Origin: Massilia sp. METH4 | Lineage (GTDB): Bacteria; Pseudomonadota; Gammaproteobacteria; Burkholderiales; Burkholderiaceae_D | DNA length: 64,000 nucleotides | NCBI RefSeq assembly: GCF_037094685.1 | Contig: NZ_CP146614.1 | Span: 5,828,001 to 5,892,000, forward strand | Direction: 5' to 3' | Part shown: positions 28,133 through 37,462 of the stretch, in pieces | How positions within the stretch are numbered: position 1 is the first letter of the stretch | Layout of the letters: the number at the start of each line of letters is the position of its first letter | Position numbers and translations under genes: made by a program | Notes under the pieces: generated by a model | The model's input: the letters and a program-made list of their open reading frames with translations, nothing else | What the model was told of the DNA's origin: nothing | Databases searched by the model: none

Positions 28133-28528
28133 CTAGCGCAGCATGCATGCCCGTTCCGCTTCCTCGCGGAGCGCCTTGTACTTCGCCGCCATGGCCTTCA
28201 CGCCGGGCGGGTCGCGAAATTCCGCGCCGCGCTCCCCTTCCAGCGTCTGGTAGCGCAGCGCCGTGGACATGGTCACGTAATCGTCGTAGGCCAGCGCGGC
28301 GCCGATCCGGTCGATCACGCAAGCGCATTTGTAGAGGCTTTCCTGCTTGCCGCCGTGGCTGTTCATGCACTCGAGCACGTATTCGACCCGGGCGACGGTG
28401 GGGAAACCGCTGGCCGGCGCGGCCAGCGCAGGACCGGTCAGTGGCGCGGCCAGCGCAGGACCGGAAAGTGGCGCGGCCAGCGCCACTGCCATCAGCAGCA
28501 GGGCCAGTGTCGGCGGCAAGCGTGCCAT
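28133..28528 (-). CDS. Small secreted cysteine protein of the xox operon
   Basis: A 131-residue protein with a signal sequence. The mature part has VEYVLECMNSHGGK, then YKCACVIDRIGAALAYDDYV and a C-terminal ERACML, so four Cys that could form disulfides or bind a ligand. I have a general memory of similar small proteins beside methanol dehydrogenase genes, but no function is known to me. After the hydrophobic core the signal region has a nine-residue repeat (GPALAAPLS, GPALAAPLT and a partial copy) encoded by 27-bp tandem DNA repeats at about 28410-28485. It lies between gfa and xoxG. Confidence 0.7.
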   Translation of the reverse strand: MARLPPTLALLLMAVALAAPLSGPALAAPLTGPALAAPASGFPTVARVEYVLECMNSHGGKQESLYKCACVIDRIGAALAYDDYVTMSTALRYQTLEGERGAEFRDPPGVKAMAAKYKALREEAERACMLR

Positions 28529-28537
28529 GCCGCCTCC

Positions 28538-29116
28538 TTACGAACCCTTGTACAACGTGCCGGCCAGCTTCGCGGCCTGGACGGCCAGTGCATCCATCAG
28601 TGGCGGCGACAGGGCGTCGTAGGGTGGCAGGCCCAGTTCCTCGAGCCGGCCCCGCACCTCGCCCATGCGCGCCGGGTCGGCCCCCGACTCGATGATGGAC
28701 GACACGAAGGCGGCGAACGTGGGCGGCGCCCAGCCCGGCTCGCCCGACAGTTCCGTATGCACGAAATCGAGCCCGTGGAAGGCGTGCCTGTCGTTCTCGA
28801 TGCGGCCGTACAGGTGCACGCCGCAACCCGTGCAGGCGTAGCGCTGGATGGTGGCCGTGGGATCGACCACCTTCAGCTTGCGGCCGTTGGCGGTGACCTC
28901 CACCTTGTCGCGGCCGACCACGGCGATCTGCGAGAACAGCGCGCCCTCGGGCTTCCAGCACTTCGTGCAGCCGCACACATGGTTGTGGGAGACCTGGGCA
29001 CCGACGCGCACGGTGACCGGATCGGTCGCGCAGCGGCACGTGAGCGTTCCGCCCGCAAAGCCGGCCTGTTCCGGCGGGATGCCCGCGTCGACGGCGGGGT
29101 GGATATGCATGGCCAT
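28538..29116 (-). CDS. gfa: S-(hydroxymethyl)glutathione synthase (Gfa)
   Basis: A 192-residue zinc protein of the GFA family that speeds addition of formaldehyde to glutathione. Zinc-ligand cysteines are seen in [28 protein letters not shown] and [12 protein letters not shown]. Formaldehyde is the product of methanol oxidation, so the enzyme feeds the next gene, frmA. A GGTTGGTAT direct repeat lies in the 37-bp gap to frmA. Confidence 0.93.
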   Translation of the reverse strand: MAMHIHPAVDAGIPPEQAGFAGGTLTCRCATDPVTVRVGAQVSHNHVCGCTKCWKPEGALFSQIAVVGRDKVEVTANGRKLKVVDPTATIQRYACTGCGVHLYGRIENDRHAFHGLDFVHTELSGEPGWAPPTFAAFVSSIIESGADPARMGEVRGRLEELGLPPYDALSPPLMDALAVQAAKLAGTLYKGS

Positions 29117-29153
29117 GCCTGTCTCCTTTGGTTGGTATGGTTGGTATGGTGGC

Positions 29154-30260
<1,107 letters not shown>

Positions 30261-30311
30261 CTCGTCTCCCAGCCTTGGCGCGGCACCAGGGCGGCCGCAT
30301 GATCGGTCATC

Positions 30312-30326
30312 GCAAATCGCGTGCCA
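30312..30326 (-). promoter_or_regulatory. Sigma-54 (-24/-12) promoter of the frmA operon
   Basis: The minus strand reads TGGCACG-CGAT-TTGC, an exact match to the consensus. Start of transcription is predicted near 30300, 40 nt before ATG 30260. The 16-nt core ATGGCACGCGATTTGC is repeated exactly before the TonB receptor gene at 32764-32779. The rest of the frmA-receptor gap (30261-30417) shows no gene. Confidence 0.82.
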
Positions 30327-30417
30327 TCGGCTCGCCGGGGCTGCGCAGGGCGGTACGGTGCCGCCGTTGTGCAGGATTGGATCACCGCTGCCCAGGGCTG
30401 TTCCGATTCCGGAGCGC

Positions 30418-32724
30418 TCAGAAACGGTAGCGCAGTCCCGCCACGAAGGTGCGCGGCGCGCCGGGCGCGACGAAGCGTGCCGGTTCATCGTCGGCACCGG
30501 GCGCCAGCGGCCGCCCGCCGGGGAAGACGTCTTCCGCCACCGTGCCATAGCTCTCGTAGCGGCGGTCGAACACATTGTTCACGCGGGCGAACACTTCCCA
30601 GCCGGGCGCCGGGTGCCAGGAGGCGCGCAGGTGCAGCAAGGCGTGGCCGCGGATGCGCCAGTCGGCCCGGCGCTCCGGCTCGCCGTCCTCGGGGTCCTCG
30701 ACCAGGCCATCCTCGTTGCCCTGCGTGGCCAGGTTCGAGACGGCGACGGCGTCGGCCCCGACGCTCCAGCCCGGAGCGGGCTCCCAGTCGGCACCCAGCT
30801 TGAGCGTGTGGCGCGGCAGGCCGGGCAGGCGCGTGCCCTTCGTCACCCGCACATTGCGGGCGCCAGTGAACAGTTCGCCGTCGGCGGCGTAGACGGCCGC
30901 CAGGTAGCTGTAGCTGGCGCGTAGCGTGACGTTGCCGGTCCGCAGGCGGCCGGCGGCATCGATGCCCGCATGGCGCGTGCGGTCGAAGTTCGCGAAGTAG
31001 CCCTGCTGGCTGGTGCCGGCGCTGTGGAACAGGATGTCGTCGCGGTTGACCGTGCGGTACAGCGACAGGGTCGCCTCGCCCGCTTCCGCGTGCCAGCGCG
31101 CTCCCGCCTCGACGGTGCGCGACACGACCTGCGCCAGCCAGGGATCGGCTTGCAAGCCGACCGGCAGGCGGCAAGGCTGCTCGGGGTCGGCGCACCCCAG
31201 TTCGATCACGGTGGGCACGCGGTTGCTCTGCGCCACGTTGGCAAACACCGTCCACGCGGCGTTCACCTGCCGGGCCAGGCCCAGCGAGGGATTGAGCTTG
31301 CGATAGCTGAAGGCTTCGCGCGGCTGCACCCCGCGCTCGGTGGTGAGCGTGTTCGCCACCTTCGCATGGTTGTAGCGCGCCGAGAGCGTGGCCCAGGTGC
31401 CGGGCGCCAGCTGCCACGTGTCGCTCGCGTACAGCCCCGCCGTGCGCGCCCGCCCGGTGACCGAGGACGACGGCTCCCGCTCCTCCTCCGGGTCGCCCAG
31501 CACGCCGCGGTCTTCCGTGAAGAAGCCCTCCTGCTCGAACTGCGCGAAGCGGATGCGGTTGCGGTCGAACGACAGCCCTGCGCTCAGCTGGTGATCGCCG
31601 CGCGCGACGGCCAGTTGCACGCTGCCGCCTTCGCCGTGCTGCCGCGAGCTGGTGGTATTGAGCACCGCGGGATGCACGGCCGCCGCGCACTCGTCGTCGT
31701 CCTCGCAAGGTTCCCCGGCATCGTCGTTCACGTCGCCGTTGACCGTATCGCGACGGCTGTGCCGCACATAGGCGGTGGCCGTCAGCTCGACGCCGCCCGA
31801 CAGCTCGCTGCGCAGATTGAACGTCGCCTGCCCCAGCCGGTTGCGGGTCCGGTCCGGGTAGGTGTAGACGGCGCGACGGTCCAGGTCGTACAGGCCGGGC
31901 GCGTCCTCGATGCCGCCCGGCAGCAGGCCATTGCCCAGCAGCCGGCTGCGGCCGCCCAGCAGTGCCACGTTCCAGTCGGTGCCGCCGGCGGTGCGGCCCA
32001 CCTTCAGGAACACATTGCCGAGGCGTCCTTCCGAATGGTCGCGCCAGCCATCCTCGTCGAAGGCCGTGGCGGCCAGCAGCGTGTGCCATTCGCCGGCCAC
32101 GGCGCCATACGACAGGTCGAACCGGCGCCGCGCGCCGCTGCCGATGCTGGCTTCGGCCATCAGGCCGGGGTGGCTGCGGCCCGACTTCGTCGTCAGCGCC
32201 AGCGCCCCGCCCAGCGTGTTCAAGCCGTACAGCGGGTTCGAGCCCGGCACCAGCAGCACGCCGCCGATGGCCGCTTCCGGCACCATGTCCCAGTTGATCA
32301 CGTCGCCGAAGGGTTCGTTGACGCGCACTCCGTCCAGGTACACCGACAAGCCCTGGCTGGAGCCCAGCACCGGCGAGGCGCGGTAGCCGCGGAACGTGAC
32401 GTCGGTCTGGAACGGGCTGCCCGAAATGTCGTTCACGTTGATGCCGGCCGCGTGGCGCGCGAGGTAGTCGGGCAGCGTGTCCGCGCGCGCCTGGGTGACA
32501 TCCCGGTCGGTGGCGCGCTGGATGGCATACGGCAGGCGGTCGCGCGAGATCGCCGCGGCCGACTGTGGGGCGATGCCGACGATTTCCACGACTGGCAGCG
32601 GCCCCAGCGGGAAGTCCGGCGCGCCGGCCCATGCCGCCGGGGCGAGCACCATGGCGGCCGCCGCGATCGGTGTGCGCGGCCATGCGAGATGAAAGGCCAC
32701 GGATCGGGCACGGAATGTATTCAA
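30418..32724 (-). CDS. TonB-dependent outer-membrane receptor, candidate lanthanide uptake
   Basis: About 768 residues: signal peptide, a TonB-box-like PVVEIVG, plug domain (about 45-160 with VTFRGYRASPVLG and YLDGVRVNEPFGDVINWD) and a 22-strand barrel ending LRYRF. One loop is strongly acidic with two cysteines (about 329-344, DVNDDAGEPCEDDDEC). It is co-oriented with the frmA-xox operon and has the same sigma-54 promoter core, so a role in lanthanide or lanthanophore uptake is likely. Because bluB is divergent, a cobalamin role is an alternative, but no riboswitch precedes it. The TTG at 32754 lies upstream of the predicted transcription start; the TTG at 32724 with GAGGCG is preferred. Confidence 0.82.
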   Translation of the reverse strand: MNTFRARSVAFHLAWPRTPIAAAAMVLAPAAWAGAPDFPLGPLPVVEIVGIAPQSAAAISRDRLPYAIQRATDRDVTQARADTLPDYLARHAAGINVNDISGSPFQTDVTFRGYRASPVLGSSQGLSVYLDGVRVNEPFGDVINWDMVPEAAIGGVLLVPGSNPLYGLNTLGGALALTTKSGRSHPGLMAEASIGSGARRRFDLSYGAVAGEWHTLLAATAFDEDGWRDHSEGRLGNVFLKVGRTAGGTDWNVALLGGRSRLLGNGLLPGGIEDAPGLYDLDRRAVYTYPDRTRNRLGQATFNLRSELSGGVELTATAYVRHSRRDTVNGDVNDDAGEPCEDDDECAAAVHPAVLNTTSSRQHGEGGSVQLAVARGDHQLSAGLSFDRNRIRFAQFEQEGFFTEDRGVLGDPEEEREPSSSVTGRARTAGLYASDTWQLAPGTWATLSARYNHAKVANTLTTERGVQPREAFSYRKLNPSLGLARQVNAAWTVFANVAQSNRVPTVIELGCADPEQPCRLPVGLQADPWLAQVVSRTVEAGARWHAEAGEATLSLYRTVNRDDILFHSAGTSQQGYFANFDRTRHAGIDAAGRLRTGNVTLRASYSYLAAVYAADGELFTGARNVRVTKGTRLPGLPRHTLKLGADWEPAPGWSVGADAVAVSNLATQGNEDGLVEDPEDGEPERRADWRIRGHALLHLRASWHPAPGWEVFARVNNVFDRRYESYGTVAEDVFPGGRPLAPGADDEPARFVAPGAPRTFVAGLRYRF

Positions 32725-32763
32725 GATCGCCTCGCTGTGAAGAGTACCGAACAATTCTTCATA

Positions 32764-32778
32764 GCAAATCGCGTGCCA
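32764..32778 (-). promoter_or_regulatory. Sigma-54 (-24/-12) promoter of the TonB receptor gene
   Basis: The minus strand reads TGGCACG-CGAT-TTGC, an exact consensus identical in its spacer to the frmA promoter. The start site is predicted near 32752, about 28 nt before the TTG at 32724. This places the receptor in the same regulon as xoxF and frmA. Confidence 0.82.
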
Positions 32779-32877
32779 TGCTGCTTGCGTGGATCAGGGA
32801 GGCGGAACTGCGCCGTTTCCGTTACAGTTGCGCCAGCACGGTACAGCCCGCCGCCCACCACTTGTTCCATGTGACAG

Positions 32878-33528
32878 ATGACCCATCCGCACCGATACGA
32901 CCAGGCCGCCATCGACGGCGTCTACCGCGCGATCCGCGAACGCCGCGACATGCGCCACTTCCGCCCCGACCCGATCGAGCCCGCGCAACTGGCGCGCTTC
33001 ATCGAGGCCGCCCACTGCGCGCCCAGCGTCGGCTACATGCAGCCATGGCGCTTCCTGCGCATCACCGACACGGCGCTGCGCGGCGCCCTGCACGCCCACG
33101 TCGACGCCGAGCGCGCGCTGACGGCCGAGGCGATGGGCGAGCGGGCCGACGAATTCATGCGGCTCAAGGTGGAAGGCATCCTGTCCTGCGGCGAGCTGCT
33201 CGTGGTCGGCCTCGTTGACGGTCGCGAGCGCTACGTGTTCGGGCGCCGCACGATGCCGGAAATGGACCTGGCCTCGGCCGCGTGCGCGATCCAGAACTTC
33301 TGGCTCGCCGCCCGCGCGGAGGGGATCGGCGCGGGGTGGGTGTCGCTGTTCGATCCGGAGCACGTGCGCACGCTGTGCGGCATGCCGGAGGGGAGCCGCC
33401 CCATCGCGCTGCTGTGCGTGGGGCATGTGGAGGAGTTTTATCCGGAGCCGATGCTGCAGATGGAGCGGTGGGACCGCCGGCGCGAGCTGGGGGAGATCGT
33501 GTATGAGAATGCCTGGGGCACGCGGTGA
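32878..33528 (+). CDS. bluB: 5,6-dimethylbenzimidazole synthase BluB
   Basis: A 216-residue flavin-destroying nitroreductase-fold enzyme that makes the lower ligand of cobalamin from reduced FMN. Matching blocks are RAIRERRDMRHFRPDPI, APSVGYMQPWRF, GRRTMPEMDLASAACAIQN and GIGAGWVSLFDP. It is divergent from the TonB receptor and upstream (opposite strand) of the long cobalamin operon, whose intermediate it complements. No ribosome-binding site is strong before ATG 32878, but the family N-terminus supports it. Confidence 0.93.
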   Translation: MTHPHRYDQAAIDGVYRAIRERRDMRHFRPDPIEPAQLARFIEAAHCAPSVGYMQPWRFLRITDTALRGALHAHVDAERALTAEAMGERADEFMRLKVEGILSCGELLVVGLVDGRERYVFGRRTMPEMDLASAACAIQNFWLAARAEGIGAGWVSLFDPEHVRTLCGMPEGSRPIALLCVGHVEEFYPEPMLQMERWDRRRELGEIVYENAWGTR

Positions 33529-33563
33529 CCTGGCCCGCCACTTGCCTCTGCGGTCGTTGATAC

Positions 33564-34469
33564 CTATTGTTCGCGCGTTCCGGATGCCGTTTCCGTCGAA
33601 GTCGTGCACGATGTGCTTGGCGTCTCTGTCTTGTCCGCTTTCAGCTGGCTGAGTGCTTCACCGAGAAACGCGTCGTGCTGCAGCGGGTAGACAAGCATGT
33701 CGCCGTGCCTGCCACCCTTTTTCAGTGTCGGCGCCGAATGGAAAAGATCCTTGCCGCTGGCAAGTTGAAAGTGGCCAAGCAGGATTGGCTTATAGTTGAG
33801 CTCGAAGATACTTACCTTCAGTGTGGTTTTTTCTCCAACCGTCCGCAGGAATTGGTTGAAGCGCTCGATGACGAAGTCATTGCTGGTAAGCCGGGGTCTA
33901 AAGTGGTCAAAAATAAACTCGTCGCCCTGCCGCTTCAGAAATTCCGTCATGCCGGGAATCGTGATGCCTTTCTCAAGCAACCACTTCTTGCGCTGGCCCG
34001 GCTGCAGCATGCATTCAGGAGATACCGAATTGACGTCCTCACCAGGGCAGCTCCCCCAGTGACGCAGCTTGCTGCGCACCTGCTGCGGCGAAATCACGTC
34101 CAGCTTCACCGCGGTCACGAGCAAAGGCTGCGAACTGATATTTGCTACCTCGACGCAAAGAAAAGCACCGTCGCGAAAATCTGGCGCCGTCGGCCTGCCC
34201 TGCACCGTTTCCAACTGTCCATAGAAATGCATCGAAGGGACAAGGTAAGCGGAAGTGATCGCCACTTTCGACCCAACGACCTCGAGCGAGGATTTCCGAG
34301 GCTCGTTCAAATACACATTGTTGAACGTAATGTCGCGCCCTGCATTGTAGGCCTGGGATCGAGCGCCACTGGCAATTGCCGATTGCGACGGTTGAGGTGG
34401 CGCCTGCTGGGCAAGCGCGACGGCGCCATGCAGGCCAAGAATTGCGGCGAAGGCAGTGCGCAGGCGCAT
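33564..34469 (-). CDS. Secreted protein of unknown function (NAG-motif pair, gene 2)
   Basis: A 301-residue protein with a signal peptide (cleaved near ALA-QQA). The mature N-terminus has GARSQAYNAGRDITFNN; the rest is beta-rich with two Cys (GSCPGEDV and PECMLQPG). I do not recognise a domain. DNA here is lower in GC than the flanking cob and bluB genes. ATG 34469 begins one base after the stop of the upstream membrane protein gene, so they form a coupled pair. The two share a motif (Ala-x-Asn-Ala-Gly-x-x-Ile). It is convergent with bluB. Confidence 0.65.
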   Translation of the reverse strand: MRLRTAFAAILGLHGAVALAQQAPPQPSQSAIASGARSQAYNAGRDITFNNVYLNEPRKSSLEVVGSKVAITSAYLVPSMHFYGQLETVQGRPTAPDFRDGAFLCVEVANISSQPLLVTAVKLDVISPQQVRSKLRHWGSCPGEDVNSVSPECMLQPGQRKKWLLEKGITIPGMTEFLKRQGDEFIFDHFRPRLTSNDFVIERFNQFLRTVGEKTTLKVSIFELNYKPILLGHFQLASGKDLFHSAPTLKKGGRHGDMLVYPLQHDAFLGEALSQLKADKTETPSTSCTTSTETASGTREQ

Positions 34470-34470
34470 C

Positions 34471-34869
34471 TTATTCAAGGTTGATGTTGCCGCCGGCATT
34501 GAGGGCTTCACTGCCGGTGCCGCTGGCGACCGCTTCCTGGCGAACCTTTCCATTCGCCGGTTTGCTGTCCGCTTTGTCCCCGGCGGTGCGTGCCGCGGAC
34601 TGGCCTTCATTGATGTTCCCTGCTGCATTTGCGGCACGCGCCTTGTCGCCTGTCGCCCGCGCCGTCTGCGCCACGTCCGGCTCAGGCGTCGCTGTCGCCT
34701 TCGGTGCGGTCGTGGTGATCTCGACCTTCTTCGGCGTCAGGCTGACCTTGCCGCCGCGCGACAGCGCAAAGATGCCCAGCACGATGACAACCAGCGCGCC
34801 GATCAGCCACCATGCCAGCCGATGCCAGCTCACGCCCCCGGCGGCCGTCTTCCCGGTTTTCTTTGGCAT
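34471..34869 (-). CDS. Single-span membrane protein of unknown function (NAG-motif pair, gene 1)
   Basis: 132 residues with a cytoplasmic Lys-rich start (MPKKTGK), one membrane helix (about 19-37) and a low-complexity Ala/Thr/Lys tail. The tail holds ARAANAAGNINEGQ and, at the very C-terminus, GSEALNAGGNINLE, two copies of the motif that reappears as AYNAGRDITFNN in the following protein. It looks like a membrane-anchored partner of that protein. It starts 54 bp after the ferredoxin gene of the cob operon, so it may be read from it. Function unknown. Confidence 0.65.
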   Translation of the reverse strand: MPKKTGKTAAGGVSWHRLAWWLIGALVVIVLGIFALSRGGKVSLTPKKVEITTTAPKATATPEPDVAQTARATGDKARAANAAGNINEGQSAARTAGDKADSKPANGKVRQEAVASGTGSEALNAGGNINLE

Positions 34870-34923
34870 TCTTTTCTCCCCCGTAGGCTTGGCCTTGCAC
34901 TCAACGATAATTGACCGTTGCGA

Positions 34924-35277
34924 TCATGAATCCGCGCATGGCTGGCCGTGCTGATGAAACACCAGCTCCCCGACCTTCCTTCCCTGGCACAGGTGTTCCT
35001 CGATGATACGGTCCATGTTCTGTTCCGTGACATTGTAGTACCACGTGCCATCCGGCTGGACGCAGACGATGGGGCCGCCCTTGCAGGCGGCAAAGCAGCT
35101 GACGCGGCTGCGCTTGACGCGCAGGTCGCCGGCCGCCAGCCCGGCGGCCTTCAACTTCTCGCCCAGGCTGTCGAACAGCGCCTGCGAGGCACCGTCGGCG
35201 CTGCAGCGGGGGCCGGTGCACACCAGCAGGTGGCGGTGGTAGCTGCCGATCTTCGGTTTCACGACTGCCTCGCTCAT
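34924..35277 (-). CDS. Thioredoxin-like [2Fe-2S] ferredoxin of the cob operon
   Basis: A 117-residue protein with the thioredoxin-like ferredoxin cysteine pattern: C-x4-C (LLVCTGPRCSADG) and C-x3-C (SCFAACKGGPIVCVQPDG). It is found at the end of many cobalamin clusters, where it probably donates electrons for a reductive step. Its ATG at 35277 overlaps the cobJ stop as ATGA. A longer frame to 35316 overlaps cobJ further and is not used. Confidence 0.85.
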   Translation of the reverse strand: MSEAVVKPKIGSYHRHLLVCTGPRCSADGASQALFDSLGEKLKAAGLAAGDLRVKRSRVSCFAACKGGPIVCVQPDGTWYYNVTEQNMDRIIEEHLCQGRKVGELVFHQHGQPCADS

Positions 35278-36296
35278 GCTTCGCCCTCCACGGTATCGGT
35301 GGCCTCGTCCTGCCACGGTTCGGCGAGCGTGGCGCGGATGTAGTCGGCGGGCAGGCGGTGGCTTTGCGCCAGCGCTTCCACGCTGGCGCCGGCCGCGTGC
35401 TCGGCTTGCAGCGTGTCCAGCCAGCCCAGCAGGCCGGTGGACAGCGAACGCCCCGCCTTCTCGCCTTCGCGGGTGGTGCCGCCCTCTTCCATGTCGTATT
35501 TATTGGCATAGCCGCGCGGCGTGACCATCAGGCCATTGCGCACGAAGGTATTGCTGTTGCCGATCAGGACGGTGCTGAGCATGCCGATATCGGCATCGGC
35601 CATGCTGTCCAGCGTGGTGAAGACGATGTTCTCGCGGCGCCGGTAGGCGCTTTTCACGATCGCCACCGGCGTGTCCGCCCGGCGGTGGCGCAGGAACAGG
35701 CGCTGCGCCTCGACGATCTGGCGCGTGCGCCGGCCGCTCTTCGGGTTGTACAGTGCCACCACGAAGTCGGCCATCGCCACGGCGTCCAGCCGGCGCGCGA
35801 TCGTCGGCCACGGCGTCAGCAGGTCGGACAGGGAAATGGCGCAGAAGTCGTGCGTCAGCGGCGCGCCGACGAGGGCCGCGCAGCTGTTCAGCGCCGAGGC
35901 GCCGGGCACGATTTCCACCTGCACCGGGTCGTCCGGCGTCCACCCCGACTGGAACAGGACCTCGTAGGTGGGGCCGGCCATGCCGTACACGCCCGCGTCG
36001 CCCGACGAGATCAGTGCCACCTTCTTGCCCGCGCGCGCCGCTTCCAGGGCGCTGACGGCGCGGTCGAGTTCCTCGGTCATCGACTTGCGGATGATTTCCT
36101 TGCCTTCGAGGAGATCGACCACCAGCTTGATGTAGGTGACGTAGCCGATCACGACGTCCGCTTCGGCAATGGCGGCGCGGGCGCGGGCGGTCATGTGGTC
36201 CACGCTGCCGGGGCCTATGCCGACCAGCATGATCTTGCCGGCTTGTGTTTGTGCCTGCGCTGGTGCCTGCGCTGCTGTCTGCAATGAATCGTTCAT
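35274..36296 (-). CDS. cobJ: Precorrin-3B C17-methyltransferase (CobJ/CbiH)
   Basis: A 340-residue SAM-dependent tetrapyrrole methylase that methylates C17 during ring contraction. Conserved blocks: IMLVGIGPGSVDHMTARA, ALISSGDAGVYGMAGP, VPGASALNSCAALVGAPLTH and ALYNPKSGRRTRQ. A C-terminal extension of about 80 residues follows the catalytic domain. The N-terminus has an AQAPAQAQTQA low-complexity leader. It overlaps cobE and the ferredoxin gene by ATGA junctions. Confidence 0.93.
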   Translation of the reverse strand: MNDSLQTAAQAPAQAQTQAGKIMLVGIGPGSVDHMTARARAAIAEADVVIGYVTYIKLVVDLLEGKEIIRKSMTEELDRAVSALEAARAGKKVALISSGDAGVYGMAGPTYEVLFQSGWTPDDPVQVEIVPGASALNSCAALVGAPLTHDFCAISLSDLLTPWPTIARRLDAVAMADFVVALYNPKSGRRTRQIVEAQRLFLRHRRADTPVAIVKSAYRRRENIVFTTLDSMADADIGMLSTVLIGNSNTFVRNGLMVTPRGYANKYDMEEGGTTREGEKAGRSLSTGLLGWLDTLQAEHAAGASVEALAQSHRLPADYIRATLAEPWQDEATDTVEGEA

Positions 36297-36697
36297 GGTT
36301 CCTTCCTGGCGATCGAGACGGTGGCATGACGGCCATCCGCGCCCCGGTATTTGTATTTTTCGACGACGAGCGCCGACATCGGTGTGCCCGGCCCGGCGGC
36401 CAGCAGCGCGGCCGCCTCGCTGACCGACGGCGTGCCCGTATGGCGCAGCACGGTCTCCGACGGATGCGGCACGGGCACGGCGGCCAGCTCGTGGGCCGCG
36501 TAGAAGCGCAGCGGCCAGTCAAGTTCGCGGGCGATGGCCAGCAGCGCCGCCTCGTCCTGCTTGATGACGATGGTGGCCGCGGCCAGCACTTGGCCGGGCG
36601 TGGCGCCCGCTTCGGCCAGCGCGGCGTGCACGGCTTCGCGCACGGTTTCCAGGGCCGCGCCGCGGTCGCAACCCAGGCCCACGGTGTACAGCTTCAC
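36293..36697 (-). CDS. cobE: CobE/CbiG C-terminal domain protein
   Basis: A 134-residue protein equal to the C-terminal domain of CbiG, also known as CobE. It opens with YTVGLGCDRGAALETVREAV and ends with an EKYKYRGADG block typical of the family. Here the CbiG halves are separate genes, the N-terminal part being the adjacent upstream gene. It may bind or chaperone a cobalt-precorrin intermediate. Overlaps both neighbours by ATGA. Confidence 0.85.
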   Translation of the reverse strand: MKLYTVGLGCDRGAALETVREAVHAALAEAGATPGQVLAAATIVIKQDEAALLAIARELDWPLRFYAAHELAAVPVPHPSETVLRHTGTPSVSEAAALLAAGPGTPMSALVVEKYKYRGADGRHATVSIARKEP

Positions 36698-37449
36698 TGC
36701 GTGCCCTCCACCGGCGGGCGGTAGACCACGAGCCGCTCATGCAGCGCCTGCCAGCGCTCTGCCGGCACGTCGGCATGCGTGACCCACAGCAAGGCCGCAT
36801 AGCGATCCAGCGGCACGTCGGTCAGGCGGCTGTAGCGGTGGATGTTGTCCGGCAGCGGCGTCGGGCGGGTCCACCAGTCGGGGCTGCCCGCTTCCTGCAC
36901 GAAGGCGATCGGCTCGCCGTTCACCACGTGCGCCGACACGCGGGTGACGTTGATCTTCGGCGCCTCCACCCTCCAGCCCAGGTGGCGGCCCAGGATGTCG
37001 ACGGGGATGGTACGGCCCACGTCGGACGCGGTGGTCAGCACCGGTGCCGCGCCGAGCAATGCGGCCACGCGCTCGCTCCATTCGTTCGCGCCGCCCACGT
37101 GGCCCGACAGCACCGGGATCACGTATTGGCCCGCATCGTCAACCACGATCACGCCCGGGTCTTCATCCTTGCTGCGCAAGTGCGGTGCGATCAGGCGCAC
37201 GACGGCGCCCAGCGAAACGAAGAATACGATCTGGTCATAGCCGGCGAACAGCGGGCCGATCTCGTCGCGCATCGCGCCGTCATAGCTGCGCAGCCGGTTC
37301 GGCAGGCCGTCGAACGCGGCGGCGAACTTCGCGGCCGCGCAGATATCGGCTTCGGGCAGCTCGGCAGCCAGGCGCGCGGCCTGCGCGGCGCCGTGTTTCG
37401 TGATCGCCACCAGGCACAGGCGCGGGGTGGTGTCGGCGCATTGGTTCAT
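36694..37449 (-). CDS. cbiG: CbiG N-terminal/central domain protein (cobalt-precorrin-5A hydrolase)
   Basis: A 251-residue protein with CbiG_N features: IVFFVSLGAVVRLIAPHL, VVVDDAGQYVIPVLSGHVGG and TTASDVGRTIPVDILGR. CbiG opens the ring lactone of cobalt-precorrin-5A, releasing acetaldehyde, in the early-cobalt (anaerobic) route. The C-terminal domain is encoded next door. The start ATG 37449 is 13 bp after the cobI stop. Confidence 0.88.
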   Translation of the reverse strand: MNQCADTTPRLCLVAITKHGAAQAARLAAELPEADICAAAKFAAAFDGLPNRLRSYDGAMRDEIGPLFAGYDQIVFFVSLGAVVRLIAPHLRSKDEDPGVIVVDDAGQYVIPVLSGHVGGANEWSERVAALLGAAPVLTTASDVGRTIPVDILGRHLGWRVEAPKINVTRVSAHVVNGEPIAFVQEAGSPDWWTRPTPLPDNIHRYSRLTDVPLDRYAALLWVTHADVPAERWQALHERLVVYRPPVEGTQ

Positions 37450-37462
37450 GTTTCCTCCTTGG

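Noticed and set aside
32725-32754. TTG 32754 as start of the TonB receptor
   Set aside because: It lies at or before the transcription start predicted from the exact -24/-12 element; TTG 32724 has a better ribosome-binding site and signal peptide.
32725-32877. A cobalamin riboswitch between the TonB receptor gene and bluB
   Set aside because: No GCCACTG box or GGGAAGGC block is found on either strand; the region instead holds a sigma-54 promoter.
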